This document shows, in pieces, positions 1 to 9,007 of a stretch of DNA of 64,000 nucleotides. The position numbers and the translations under genes were made by a program. The notes under the pieces are model-generated. The model was not told the DNA's origin, searched no databases, and saw nothing but the letters and a program-made list of their open reading frames with translations. The stretch is from an uncultured Naasia sp. (GTDB taxonomy: Bacteria > Actinomycetota > Actinomycetes > Actinomycetales > Microbacteriaceae). The stretch lies in NCBI GenBank assembly GCA_913778905.1, contig CAJYYA010000016.1, forward strand, positions 124,001 to 188,000, in the 5' to 3' direction. Position 1 is the first letter of the stretch. Each line of letters opens with the position of its first letter.

Positions 1-233
1 AGCGAAGCGACGTACCGAGAGCAGACAGAGCAGCATCGGCGCAGCCGATACCGAACGCCAAGCCCGAGCGAGGGCCTCGGTACGCTTCGCTACTCGGCCG
101 GTCTCGATACGCTCCGCTACTCGACCTCCGGAGTCCCGGACGTCGAGTAGGCCGCCAGGCCGTACCGAGACGCCTCGAGTAGGAGCGAAGCGACGTACCG
201 AGAGCACACAGAGCACCATCGGTGAAGCCGATC
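1..233. repeat. Intergenic repeat block, nested inverted and direct repeats
   Basis: This gene-free stretch is built from short repeated modules. Bases 1-51 recur almost exactly at 184-233. Between them, a GGTACGCTTCGCTACTCG module and a GATACGCTCCGCTACTCG module face inverted partners (CGAGTAGGCCGCCAGGCC and CGAGTAGGAGCGAAGCG), so the block can fold into nested hairpins. It lies just past the 3' end of the first permease gene. Related copies occur at 7293-7352, 13331-13530 and 21330-21440. A terminator or structural role is inferred, not shown. Confidence 0.85.
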
Positions 234-249
234 CCTCCCTCACTCCGAC

Positions 250-1179
250 TCAGCCCTTCTCGGCGCCGCCCGTGGTGTTCATGATCCGCTTCTGGAAGAT
301 GAAGAAGAGCACCGCGACCGGGATCGACATCAGCACCGCCGCGGCGAGCTGCAGCGGGTACTGGTTTCCGCTCCCCAGCTGCCCGGACACGAGCGAGGCG
401 ACACCCGTCGTCAGGGTGTTCAGATCGGGCGACTGCCGTGAGATCACGAAGTGCGCGAACTCGTTCCACGATCCCTGGAAGCTGAGGATGAAGAGCGTGA
501 TCAGGGCGGGCCGCGCCATGGGCAGCACGATCGTCCAGAACGTGCGGAACACGCCGGCCCCATCGATGCGGGCGGCTTCCTCGACGCTGACGGGAATCGA
601 CTCGAAGAACTGCTTCATGATGAAGATGCCCGCCGCGTCGATGATGAGCGGCACGATCATGCCCGCGTAGGTGTTGTAGAGCCCGAGCTCCTTGAGGATC
701 AGGAAGCGCGGGATCAGCAGCACGACGTTCGGCACCGCGAGCACCGCGATGAAGAACGCGAAGATCACCGAGCGGCCACGGAAATGCAGTCGCGACAGCG
801 CGTATCCGGCGAGGGAGTCGAAGAAGACCCGGCCGAAGGTGACGATGACGGCGATGAGGGCCGAGTTCCCCGTCCACTGCAACAACGGCACCTGCGTGAA
901 GAGCCGCTCGTAGGCCGCGAACGACCACATCTGAGGGATGAGCGACAGCGGGTTGCTCGTCGCATCGGCATCGGTCTTGAAGCTGCTCGCGAGCGAGATG
1001 AGGAACGGGTAGATGTAGATCAGCGCGAGCGCGATCAGCATCAGGTAGCTGGCCAGCGCGGAGGCGCGGATCGCGGCTGACACCGGCTTGCGCTTCGGGG
1101 ACAGGGTGGGAGTTCCGGAGACGGCGTTCTCGCCGACCGCTGCGGTCGCAAGACCGGTTCCGCCGAGTGCGGTGCTCAT
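250..1179 (-). CDS. Carbohydrate ABC transporter permease (CUT1, MalG-type)
   Basis: This is one of the two membrane-channel subunits of a sugar ABC importer, 309 residues with about six membrane segments. The ATPase-contact (EAA) loop is visible as EAARIDGAG around residues 201-209, followed by a conserved VLPMARP. The chosen ATG overlaps the stop of the upstream permease by four bases (ATGA), which indicates translational coupling. A longer reading frame extends upstream but would overlap that gene heavily. It is the last gene of a regulator, binding protein, permease, permease operon. The substrate cannot be read from sequence; oligosaccharide is likely from the context. Confidence 0.93.
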   Translation of the reverse strand: MSTALGGTGLATAAVGENAVSGTPTLSPKRKPVSAAIRASALASYLMLIALALIYIYPFLISLASSFKTDADATSNPLSLIPQMWSFAAYERLFTQVPLLQWTGNSALIAVIVTFGRVFFDSLAGYALSRLHFRGRSVIFAFFIAVLAVPNVVLLIPRFLILKELGLYNTYAGMIVPLIIDAAGIFIMKQFFESIPVSVEEAARIDGAGVFRTFWTIVLPMARPALITLFILSFQGSWNEFAHFVISRQSPDLNTLTTGVASLVSGQLGSGNQYPLQLAAAVLMSIPVAVLFFIFQKRIMNTTGGAEKG

Positions 1180-2453
1180 CGCTGGGCCCCCTTTGATCCG
1201 TCGTGACCATTCGAACCGCCGGCTGCACGACCGGATGACCCCCCGGCAGTCCCGGCATCGGATCCGCCCGACGTCGAGCGCTTCGCCGCCCCTGCGGCGG
1301 CGAGTCGCTTGAACCGCGCATCCGCCTTCTGCGCCCGACGAGCGCCCGACCGACCGAGGTCGCGATCCCGGAGCACGTAGCGCTGCAGCAGCGTCAGAGC
1401 GACGATGATGCCGAACAGCACGAAAGCGATGGCCGCACCCTGACCCCACTTGAGGTCGGTGAACGAGCGCTCATAGGCCAGGTACGCGGGGGTGAGCAGC
1501 GTCTTCGCCGGGGCACCGCCACCGGTCAGATAGATCTGGTCGAACACCTGCCACGTGCCGATCAATCCCAGGGTCAGCACGGTGAAGAGCGTCGGCTTGA
1601 GCATGGGCAGCGTGACCGAGAAGAATCGGCGGAAGGCGCCCGCGCCATCGACCATCGCGGCCTCGTCGATCTCGGCACCCACGTTCTGGAGTGCCGCGAG
1701 GAACAGCAGCATGAACGTCCCGGACGTCGTGAAGATGGCCAGGATGATGAGCGTCACCATCGCGACGGACGGCCCCGAGAGCCAGTCCCATGCGGTGAGA
1801 CCCAGCAGGTCGCCGCCGCTGAGCCATGCCGGCGCCTGCGTCACCCCGAAGAGGCCGAAGAACTGGTGCAGCACCCCGGTGGGGTCGTTGAACCAGTTGG
1901 GCCCGGCGACGCCGATGGCCGCGAGAACCGAGTTCACCGCTCCCGACGAGGTGAAGAGGAACAGGAAGATCGTCGTGATGGCGATGGAGCTCGTGACCGA
2001 GGGGAAGTAGAAGGCGGTGCGGAAGAAGCCGCGTCCGCGGAGGATCCGCCGATTGACCTGCACGGCGAGGAACAGGGCGAGCGCGGTCTGCAGGGGCACC
2101 ACGAAGAGCACGTAGTAGAAGTTGTTGCGCAGAGCCGTGCCGAAGTCGGTGCGGGCGAGACCCGAGTCGACCATGACTTTCGCGTAGTTCTCGCCGCCGA
2201 CGAGGGTGGAGTTGCCGAGCGGCGAGCCGAGCCCGTTCCAGTTGCTGAAGCTCACGTAGAGCGCGAGCAGCATGGGCACGGCGAGGAACAGGCCGACGAT
2301 GAGGATCGCGGGTGAGACGAACAACCACCCGTAGAAGCTCTCCCTGCCGCGGATTCCGGCGCCCGGGCGTCGGGATCTCCCCGGCAGGCCGTTGCGTTGC
2401 GACGGTGCGGCGGCCGCGGTCGCGGTCGTCTCTCCAGCGGTGGCAGTGCTCAT
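1176..2453 (-). CDS. Carbohydrate ABC transporter permease (CUT1, MalF-type)
   Basis: This is the partner permease of the preceding gene product, 425 residues. The core has about six membrane segments and an EAA loop reading DEAAMVDGAGAFRRFF. It starts with a hydrophilic N-terminus, and the first helix begins near FYGWLFVSPAILIVG. After the last helix there is an unusual tail of roughly 60 residues, first Arg/Ala/Lys-rich and then Gly/Ser-rich (for example GGSSGRAAGGSNG), which MalF-type proteins normally lack. It is separated by about 156 bp, including a GC-rich hairpin, from the binding-protein gene upstream. Confidence 0.92.
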   Translation of the reverse strand: MSTATAGETTATAAAAPSQRNGLPGRSRRPGAGIRGRESFYGWLFVSPAILIVGLFLAVPMLLALYVSFSNWNGLGSPLGNSTLVGGENYAKVMVDSGLARTDFGTALRNNFYYVLFVVPLQTALALFLAVQVNRRILRGRGFFRTAFYFPSVTSSIAITTIFLFLFTSSGAVNSVLAAIGVAGPNWFNDPTGVLHQFFGLFGVTQAPAWLSGGDLLGLTAWDWLSGPSVAMVTLIILAIFTTSGTFMLLFLAALQNVGAEIDEAAMVDGAGAFRRFFSVTLPMLKPTLFTVLTLGLIGTWQVFDQIYLTGGGAPAKTLLTPAYLAYERSFTDLKWGQGAAIAFVLFGIIVALTLLQRYVLRDRDLGRSGARRAQKADARFKRLAAAGAAKRSTSGGSDAGTAGGSSGRAAGGSNGHDGSKGAQR

Positions 2454-2572
2454 GTGCGTGCCGTCCTTCCTCGCCGATGAGGTTCACGAGTGGTGCACCG
2501 CCTCCGCGGTGCAGGTGGTGCTGCGGGAGACCGGAGCGCGGATGTCATCCGGTCCCCCGCAGGTCGGGTCCC

Positions 2573-2602
2573 GACCCGGGCGCACCGGCGCGCGCCCGGG
2601 TC
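2573..2602 (-). terminator. GC-rich hairpin between binding protein and permeases
   Basis: A perfect 11-bp inverted repeat (GACCCGGGCGC / GCGCCCGGGTC) with an 8-base loop lies eight bases past the stop of the binding-protein gene. There is no clear U-run, so it is more likely a processing or partial-termination element that raises binding-protein mRNA relative to permease mRNA. That function is inferred from position. Confidence 0.5.
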
Positions 2603-2609
2603 GTGGAGA

Positions 2610-3875
2610 TCAACCGTTCGCTTCGTCGAGCGCGGCCTGCAGGTTGGTCTGCAGTGTGCTCAGGATCGACTTCGGGTCTCCCCCGATGAGGCCTTCGAGC
2701 TGCGCGTTGAAGTCGGTGATGACGGTGGCCGATCCGGCGAAGTTGACGGGGCTGACAGCGAACTGGGCACTGTCGACGAACGCCTTGTTCTCCGGGTAGG
2801 TCGTGGCGTAGGTGGCTGCGGCCGACTCAGTCGACGGGATCACACCGAAGGCCTTCGAGAAGGCGAGCTGCTGGTCGTCGCTGGTCAGGAACTCGACCAG
2901 CGAGGCAGCCTGGTCTGCGGTGGCCGAGTTGGCGGGCACGCCCCAGCAGTTCGTGAACGAGAAGGTCGACTGGCCCCCGCTGCCCGCGGGGAGCTCCGCG
3001 ACCTGGTACTTCACGTCGGGGTAGTCGCCGGCGATGCCCTTGATCCAGGGGCCCTCGATGACCATCGCGGCCTTGCCCTTGCCGAGCGCCTCACCCGACC
3101 AGCCGGAGTCCAGTTCCGTGGGGAAGCGGAGGACGCCCGAATCGTGCAGCTGCTGGATGTACTCGAGTCCCGCGACGTTCTGGGCGGAGTCCGCGGTCGC
3201 GGTCTTGCCGTCGGCCGAGACGAGCTCGCCGCCCGCCTGGTTCATGAACGCACCGGCACGGGCGTACTCGAGTCCGAAGGAGAGCCCGACCGTGTCGCCC
3301 GTGGTGAGCTTCTGCGCGACGGACTGCAGCGATGCCCAGTCCTTCGGGATGTCGGCGTCGGTGAGCCCGGCGGCGGACCACTTGTCGCTGTTGATGATGA
3401 GGCCGAGGGTCGAGAAGTCCTTCGGCGCGCAGGTGAAGGTGCCGTCGTAGGTGAAGGTGTCGACGAGGTTCGGGTAGAACGCGTCCTTGTTGGCGAGGTC
3501 CGCTGCGTAAGGCTGCAGGTAGCCGTTGCCCGCGTACGTCTGGAACTGGTCCCAGCTCATGTAGAAGAGGTCCGGGGCGTCGTCGCCCGCGAAGCCCTGG
3601 CTGAGCTGCTGCGTGAGATCGCTTGCGGCGATCACCTCGACGCTCGCGTTGTTCTGCGACGCCCACGTGTCGGCGGCGGCCTGGACGGCCTGCGTCTCGG
3701 CGTCACCGCTCGATCCGATGAGGATCTGGAGCGGCTTGCTCGGGTCGGACGACGCGGATCCGCCGCCACCGCCCGCGCATCCGGCGAGCGCCACCGCGAT
3801 TCCCGTCGCGAGGGCGACACCGCCCCAGCGGGCCGCGCGGCGGCCGCTCTTCTTCACTGCGCTGTGTCGAATCAT
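2610..3875 (-). CDS. Extracellular sugar-binding lipoprotein of ABC importer
   Basis: This is the solute-binding receptor of the CUT1 importer encoded downstream, 421 residues. The N-terminus is a lipoprotein signal: basic residues, a hydrophobic run, then LAGC with the lipidated cysteine at about residue 33, followed by a Gly/Ser linker. The mature part has the family-1 fold signatures, including FAGDDAPDLFYMSWDQF early on and WGVPANSATADQAASLVEFL later. The ATG at 3875 gives a complete signal peptide; the longer upstream frame runs into the regulator gene. It lies 29 bp after the LacI regulator, so the two are probably co-transcribed. Confidence 0.93.
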   Translation of the reverse strand: MIRHSAVKKSGRRAARWGGVALATGIAVALAGCAGGGGGSASSDPSKPLQILIGSSGDAETQAVQAAADTWASQNNASVEVIAASDLTQQLSQGFAGDDAPDLFYMSWDQFQTYAGNGYLQPYAADLANKDAFYPNLVDTFTYDGTFTCAPKDFSTLGLIINSDKWSAAGLTDADIPKDWASLQSVAQKLTTGDTVGLSFGLEYARAGAFMNQAGGELVSADGKTATADSAQNVAGLEYIQQLHDSGVLRFPTELDSGWSGEALGKGKAAMVIEGPWIKGIAGDYPDVKYQVAELPAGSGGQSTFSFTNCWGVPANSATADQAASLVEFLTSDDQQLAFSKAFGVIPSTESAAATYATTYPENKAFVDSAQFAVSPVNFAGSATVITDFNAQLEGLIGGDPKSILSTLQTNLQAALDEANG

Positions 3876-3904
3876 GGGTTGTTCCTTCCGATTGCTCGTG
3901 CCTC

Positions 3905-4996
3905 TTACAGGACCGACCGGGGGTGGGCCGGCCGGTGGTCGGACGACGCCTCGGCGTCGACCAGGTTCTGGGAGCGCCTCACGACCAGTTCGGGTTCGAT
4001 GAGGCGGTGCGCTTCGCCGGGGGCGAGTGCGGTCATGGAGATGTCGCGTCCGGTCTCGCCGAGAAGCAGGTCGATCACACCGTCGGCCACCTGACTGAGG
4101 CGCTGCTCCACGCTCGTGAGACCGATCGCCTTCGCGACCGGCGTGTTGTCGAAGCCCGTCACCGCGATCGACCGCCCGGTGCGCGCGATGGCCATCACCG
4201 CGCCGAGGGCGAGAGAGTCGCTGGCGCAGGCGATACCGGTCACGTCGGGGGTGGCCTCGAGGAACGCCGTGACGGCGGCATCCGCCTCGCTGACGTCTTC
4301 GCGCGCCTCGATCGACAGGTTCATGAGCTCGTCGTCCGAGACGCCGAGGCCGCTCATGACGTCGATCCAGCCGCCTCGCCGGTCGTCTCCGGTGGCGGAT
4401 GGGCTCGGCCAGCCGAGGTAGGCGACCCGACGTGACCCGGCCTCGGTCAGGTGGCGGGTCGCTGACGCCAGTCCGGAGCGTCCGTCGACGTCGACCCAGT
4501 GATGCTGCGGGTCGTTCATGTCGTCGACCCCCCACGGCCGCCCGAAGGTGACGAACGGGATGTTCTCGTCGAGGAGGAACCGGGTGCGGGCGTCGCCGTG
4601 CCAGGTGGACGTGAGGACGAAGGCGTCGGCGTCGCCGTCCGCTCGCAGTCGGCGGATCTGATCGATCTCTGCCGCATCGTCCTCGGCGGTGAAGAGCAGG
4701 ACGCGCATTCCTCGGGTGTGAGCACCCTCCGTCAGCGCGTGCAGGAAACGGTCGAGCACGGCGCCGGAGATGCCGTCGCCCATCGGGGCCATGCGGATAG
4801 CGATCGTGCCCGATTTCTGGCTGCGCAGGCGGCGGGCGGACGCGTTGGGGCGGTACCCGAGTTCGGCGATCGCGGACTCGACGCGGGCACGGGTTTCGGC
4901 CCGAACGATGTCCGGCGAGTTGACGACGTTCGACACGGTCTGGCGCGAGACCTGGGCCAGACGTGCGACGTCGTCGACGGTGGGCTTCGTCGCCAT
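3905..4996 (-). CDS. LacI-family transcriptional regulator
   Basis: A sugar-responsive repressor of 363 residues. The N-terminal helix-turn-helix and hinge are clear (TVDDVARLAQVSRQTVSNVV at residues 6-25, then RPNASARRLRSQ). A periplasmic-binding-protein-like effector domain follows, with typical DNDPV-like sections such as GIACASDSLALGAVMAI and AVTGFDNTPVAKAI. The ATG at 4996 is preceded by GAGGAGG at good spacing. It heads the operon for the importer, is divergent from a glycosidase gene, and the intergenic region holds LacI-type palindromes, so it probably controls both directions and itself. Confidence 0.93.
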   Translation of the reverse strand: MATKPTVDDVARLAQVSRQTVSNVVNSPDIVRAETRARVESAIAELGYRPNASARRLRSQKSGTIAIRMAPMGDGISGAVLDRFLHALTEGAHTRGMRVLLFTAEDDAAEIDQIRRLRADGDADAFVLTSTWHGDARTRFLLDENIPFVTFGRPWGVDDMNDPQHHWVDVDGRSGLASATRHLTEAGSRRVAYLGWPSPSATGDDRRGGWIDVMSGLGVSDDELMNLSIEAREDVSEADAAVTAFLEATPDVTGIACASDSLALGAVMAIARTGRSIAVTGFDNTPVAKAIGLTSVEQRLSQVADGVIDLLLGETGRDISMTALAPGEAHRLIEPELVVRRSQNLVDAEASSDHRPAHPRSVL

Positions 4997-5048
4997 CGCG
5001 GCCTCCTCGCCGTTGTTCCGTCGTCGCGACCGCTTCCGGTCGCGGCGG

Positions 5049-5064
5049 ATTTGATCGTTCAAAT
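5049..5064. promoter_or_regulatory. LacI-type operator
   Basis: The palindrome ATTTGATCGTTCAAAT has perfect 6-bp arms around a TCGT centre. It lies 53 bp upstream of the LacI-family start codon, in the divergent region shared with the glycosidase gene. It is the best candidate binding site for the adjacent regulator. Confidence 0.7.
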
Positions 5065-5136
5065 CTGACGCAATATTAGACATCGAGACGGCGGTGTCAA
5101 CTCGGTATGAGCGATTTGACAGGATCCGAAGCCATC

Positions 5137-5153
5137 GTTTTGGATCGATCAAA
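5137..5153. promoter_or_regulatory. Second, imperfect LacI-type operator
   Basis: TTTTGGATCGATCAAAT resembles the site at 5049-5064 but has an extra base in the centre and a mismatched outer pair. It is closer to the glycosidase gene (start 5232), so it may be that gene's operator. Weaker evidence than the first site. Confidence 0.4.
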
Positions 5154-5231
5154 TCGCGGCCCGGTAAAGTGGCCGATTCGCGGCGCCCCACCCGGACCGC
5201 CCGCTCGGATGAGTCGACGAGGAGACATTCG

Positions 5232-7268
5232 ATGACCGGACTGCAACCGCTCCTGGCGGCCTCCACGGTGGTGCTGAGCGCCCCGGCCCAGGCCTGGTCC
5301 GCCCCCGACGGGGACATCGACGGCTCCGGGATCGCCGGCTTCTACGTGGGCGACCGACGTGTTCTCTCGATGCTGTGCGTGACCGCGAACGGCGCCTCTC
5401 CCGAGCACATCCGGACCGCCACCCCGGCCGCCTCCACCGCGGTGTTCGTCGCTCTGCTGCGCGGCGTCGATGACGCGACCGCGGATCCGAAGGTGCGCCT
5501 TCAGCGCCGCCGGACGCTGACAGCTCACGGGCTTCGCGAGGAGCTGACGGTCGAGTCGACGCTCACCGAAGTGGTTCGGGTGACCCTCGAGGCGCGCATA
5601 CGCGCCGACTTCGCCTCGATGGACCAGGTCAAGGCCGGCCTGGCCGAAGACCTCCCCGGCACGACACCGCAGGTGCGCGGCGACGTCGCGACCTGGGCCG
5701 ACGACTCGGTGAGCGCCGAGCTCACCGCGGCGGGAGCGACGCTCTCCTCCGGGGGCGCGGATCTGGTCGCGTCGTGGGAGGTCGAGGTCGGCCCCAAATC
5801 GAGCTCGACTGTCTCTCTCGAGGTCACCGCCCGCATCGCCGACGCCGTCGTCGGCCCGCCCGCCTTCCCCTCGGGGTGGGACAGGTTCCGCGTCCGGGCG
5901 GCCGACATCCGCCTGCAGAGATGGATCGCGCAGGCGCTGACCGACCTCGAATCTCTTCGCATGAGCGTCTCGACGATTGACGACGCGGTCTTCCTCGCCG
6001 CCGGTGCCCCCTGGTTCTTCACGCTGTTCGGACGCGACTCGATCTGGGCGGCCCGCATGCTGCTGCCGCTCGGGACCGATCTGGCGGGTGACACCCTGCG
6101 CGTGCTCGCGAGCATGCAGGGCCGAGAGAACGTTCCGGACACCGCCGAGCAGCCCGGCAAGATCATGCACGAGCTCCGTTCGGCCGCCCTCGAGATCCCG
6201 GGGGAGGGTGTCGTCCTCCCGCCGCTCTACTACGGCACCGTTGACGCGACCGCGCTGTGGATCAACCTGCTGCACGACGCGTGGAAGTGGGGCCTGCCCG
6301 AGGATCAGGTGCAGGAGTTGCTGCCGGCACTCGAGTCCGCCCTCGCCTGGATCCGCGACTACGGGGACAGCGACGGCGACGGGTTCCTCGAATACGTCGA
6401 TGAGAGCGGCCGTGGGCTGGCCAACCAGGGCTGGAAGGATTCCGGCGACTCGGTGCAGTGGAACGACGGCCGGCTCGCCACCGGGCCCATCGCGCTGTGC
6501 GAGGTGCAGGGCTACGCCTACGAGGCCATGCGCGGCGGGGCCGACCTGCTCGAGCACTTCGGCCGCGACGGCGCGGAAGAGTGGCGGGCGCGCGCCGAGG
6601 ACCTGAAGGCTGCGTTCGCAGCGAAGTTCTGGGTGGACGGCGACGGCGGGGCATATCCGGCCATCGCGCTCGACGCCGCCAAGCGTCCCGTCGACTCCCT
6701 CACCAGCAACATCGGCCACCTGCTCGGCACCGGGATCCTCTCTGAGGAGGAGGCGCGACTCGTCGCGCACCACCTGGCGTCGGAGCGGATGAGTTCCGGG
6801 TTCGGGCTCCGGACCATGTCGACGGAGGCCGCGGGGTATTGGCCGCTCAGCTACCACGGCGGTTCGGTCTGGGCACATGACACCGCCATCGCGATCCTCG
6901 GCCTGCGTCGTGAGGGGTTCACGGCCGAGGCGGCTCAACTGAGCGAGGGCCTGCTGGCGGCGGCCGAGGGCTTCGACTACCGGATGCCGGAGTTGCATTC
7001 CGGCGACGCGTCGACCGACATCCCGCAGCCGGTCCCCTACCCCGCGGCCTGCCGACCACAGGCATGGAGCGCCGCGGCGGCGATCGCCGTGCTGCACGCG
7101 ACCCTGGGCCTCGAAGCCGACCGGGAGACCGGAGACCTCACCGCAGATCCGGCGGGGACCCGCCTCGCCGCCGGCGTCCGCGTCGAGGGCGTCGCCGTGG
7201 GCCGCACGCGTTTCACGGTGCGCACCTCCCCCACCGAGGCGCGCATCACGCCCGCCCCTGCCGACTGA
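5232..7268 (+). CDS. Glycogen-debranching-enzyme-like glycosidase
   Basis: A 678-residue cytoplasmic protein with the two-part layout of amylo-alpha-1,6-glucosidase-like proteins. The N-terminal beta-rich domain (about residues 1-200) starts with short strands and IDGSGIAGFYVGDRRVLS. The C-terminal (alpha/alpha)6 barrel contains GAPWFFTLFGRDSIWAARM, GWKDSGDSVQW and YWPLSYHGGSVWAHDTAIAI, motifs of this family. The ATG at 5232 follows GAGGAG. It is divergent from the LacI regulator and importer operon, so it probably cleaves the imported oligosaccharide. The exact linkage cannot be told from sequence. Confidence 0.88.
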   Translation: MTGLQPLLAASTVVLSAPAQAWSAPDGDIDGSGIAGFYVGDRRVLSMLCVTANGASPEHIRTATPAASTAVFVALLRGVDDATADPKVRLQRRRTLTAHGLREELTVESTLTEVVRVTLEARIRADFASMDQVKAGLAEDLPGTTPQVRGDVATWADDSVSAELTAAGATLSSGGADLVASWEVEVGPKSSSTVSLEVTARIADAVVGPPAFPSGWDRFRVRAADIRLQRWIAQALTDLESLRMSVSTIDDAVFLAAGAPWFFTLFGRDSIWAARMLLPLGTDLAGDTLRVLASMQGRENVPDTAEQPGKIMHELRSAALEIPGEGVVLPPLYYGTVDATALWINLLHDAWKWGLPEDQVQELLPALESALAWIRDYGDSDGDGFLEYVDESGRGLANQGWKDSGDSVQWNDGRLATGPIALCEVQGYAYEAMRGGADLLEHFGRDGAEEWRARAEDLKAAFAAKFWVDGDGGAYPAIALDAAKRPVDSLTSNIGHLLGTGILSEEEARLVAHHLASERMSSGFGLRTMSTEAAGYWPLSYHGGSVWAHDTAIAILGLRREGFTAEAAQLSEGLLAAAEGFDYRMPELHSGDASTDIPQPVPYPAACRPQAWSAAAAIAVLHATLGLEADRETGDLTADPAGTRLAAGVRVEGVAVGRTRFTVRTSPTEARITPAPAD

Positions 7269-7292
7269 GCCGAGCGGCCCTTCCGGGCGGGG

Positions 7293-7352
7293 CCTCGATA
7301 CGCTCCGCTACTCGGCCCCGGTCGTCGAGTAGGCCGCCAAGCCGTATCGAGG
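7293..7352. repeat. Intergenic inverted repeat between convergent genes
   Basis: CCTCGATACGCTCCGCTACTCG faces an inverted CGAGTAGGCCGCCAAGCCGTATCGAGG across a short loop. This is a single-hairpin copy of the repeat family at 1-233. It lies exactly between the 3' ends of two convergent glycosidase genes, which fits a bidirectional terminator role. Confidence 0.85.
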
Positions 7353-7360
7353 GCGGCGCC

Positions 7361-9007
7361 TCAGCGATACCAGACCGTGGTGTCCCGCGGCACCGTGTCA
7401 CCCACCGGCGTCTCGGCCGACGACAGCAGCATCTCCCCGGCCGGCAGCGGCACGGCGTCGCCGCTGACATTCGTCAGGCAGCGCCAGCCGCCCGCGCGAC
7501 GGAAGTGCAGCACCCCGTCCGGCGAGTCGATCCACGTGATGTCTTCGCTCGCGTCGAGCAGCCCACGCAGGCGGATAGCCGCGCGGTGGAGGTTGAGCGT
7601 GCTGGCGGGGTCTGCATCCTGACTCGACACCGCGAGCTCGCGGAACACGGCCGGCTGCGGGAGCCAGGGCTCGCCCGTCCCGAATCCGAGATGAGGTGCC
7701 TCGGAGTCCCACGGGAGCGGCACGCGGGCGCCGTCGCGTCCCTTCTGTGCGCCGTTCGTCCGCTCCCAGATCGGGTCCCGGAGTCGATCGATCGGCAGGT
7801 CAGCGACCTCCGGCAGGCCCAGTTCGTCCCCTTGGTACAGGTACACCGAGCCCGGCAGGGCCAGCATGAGAAGAGCCGCCGCCCTCGCGCGCCGCCGCCC
7901 GACCGCGACGTCCGGCGCGGGGTCGACCCCGCCGGTGAGCAACCACGCGTCGAGGTCGACACCGTTCGGCAGGGCGAAGCGCGTGGCGTGGCGCACGATG
8001 TCATGGTTCGACAGCACCCATGTGGTGGTCGCCCCCGACCGCTCCGCCGACGCGAGGCCTCGCTCGATGACACCGCGCAACTGGTCCGAGTCCCACGCGG
8101 ACGTCGAGAATTCGAAGTTGAAGGCCTGCCCCAGACTGCCCCGCTTCGCGTAACGACTCACGCGCGACGGAGGCGCCCAAGCCTCGGCTACCGCCATGAG
8201 CGGAGGCTCGTACTCGTTGAAGACGGCCCGCCACTCGGCGTATATCTCGTCGAGCTCGTCGCGGTCGTACAGCGGATCCGATCCGTCGGTCGGCAGCTGA
8301 CGGTCGAGATTCGGCTGGCTGCGCAGGGGCTCGGCGAGGTCCTTGGCAAGACCGTGGGCGACGTCCACGCGGAAACCGTCGACTCCGAGATCACCCCAGA
8401 ACCGGAGGGTGCGAAGCAGATCATCGCGGACCCCGCGGTTCGACCAGTCGAGATCCGGCTGCTCCCGGGCGAAGAGGTGCAGGTACCACTGGCCGTCCGG
8501 GAGGCGCGTCCAGGCGGGGCCCCCGAAGTGCGACCGCCAGTCCGAGGGCGGCTCTCCGCCGTCCGGGCCCAGGCCGTCGCGGAACACATACCGCGCCCGC
8601 GCCGCCGATCCCTTCGGCGAAGCCAACGCCTCCTGGAACCACGCATGCTGATCGGAGGTGTGATTCGGGACCACGTCGACGATGACCTTGATCCCCCGCG
8701 AGTGGGCGTCAGCGACCAGCTCGCGCATGTCGTCGACCGTGCCGAGCCGGGGATCGACGGAGCGGGGGTCGCTCACGTCGTATCCGCCGTCCACGAGAGG
8801 CGATGGATAGAACGGGCTCAGCCACACCGCATCCACGCCGAGCGATTCGAGGTGGTCGAGCTTGGAGACGACCCCGCGGATGTCGCCGAGACCGTCGCCG
8901 TCGCTGTCTGCGAAGCTGCGCGGGTAGACCTGGTAGACGACCGCGTGCCGCCACCAGTCGGCAGCGAACGACGACCTCGACGAACCGGCGAGGGTGGGGT
9001 GCGTCAT
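7361..9007 (-). CDS. GH13 alpha-glucosidase / oligo-alpha-glucosidase
   Basis: A 548-residue family 13 glycoside hydrolase. All four conserved regions are visible: DVVPNH at 111-116, GFRVDVAH with nucleophile Asp215, VAEAW with acid/base Glu275, and NHD with Asp336. The N-terminus (WWRHAVVYQVYPRSFADSDGDGLGD) is typical of alpha-glucosidases acting on short maltooligosaccharides or sucrose-like substrates. There is no signal peptide, so it works inside the cell. Its ATG overlaps the stop of the upstream permease by four bases, making it the last gene of an importer operon that delivers its substrate. Confidence 0.95.
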   Translation of the reverse strand: MTHPTLAGSSRSSFAADWWRHAVVYQVYPRSFADSDGDGLGDIRGVVSKLDHLESLGVDAVWLSPFYPSPLVDGGYDVSDPRSVDPRLGTVDDMRELVADAHSRGIKVIVDVVPNHTSDQHAWFQEALASPKGSAARARYVFRDGLGPDGGEPPSDWRSHFGGPAWTRLPDGQWYLHLFAREQPDLDWSNRGVRDDLLRTLRFWGDLGVDGFRVDVAHGLAKDLAEPLRSQPNLDRQLPTDGSDPLYDRDELDEIYAEWRAVFNEYEPPLMAVAEAWAPPSRVSRYAKRGSLGQAFNFEFSTSAWDSDQLRGVIERGLASAERSGATTTWVLSNHDIVRHATRFALPNGVDLDAWLLTGGVDPAPDVAVGRRRARAAALLMLALPGSVYLYQGDELGLPEVADLPIDRLRDPIWERTNGAQKGRDGARVPLPWDSEAPHLGFGTGEPWLPQPAVFRELAVSSQDADPASTLNLHRAAIRLRGLLDASEDITWIDSPDGVLHFRRAGGWRCLTNVSGDAVPLPAGEMLLSSAETPVGDTVPRDTTVWYR

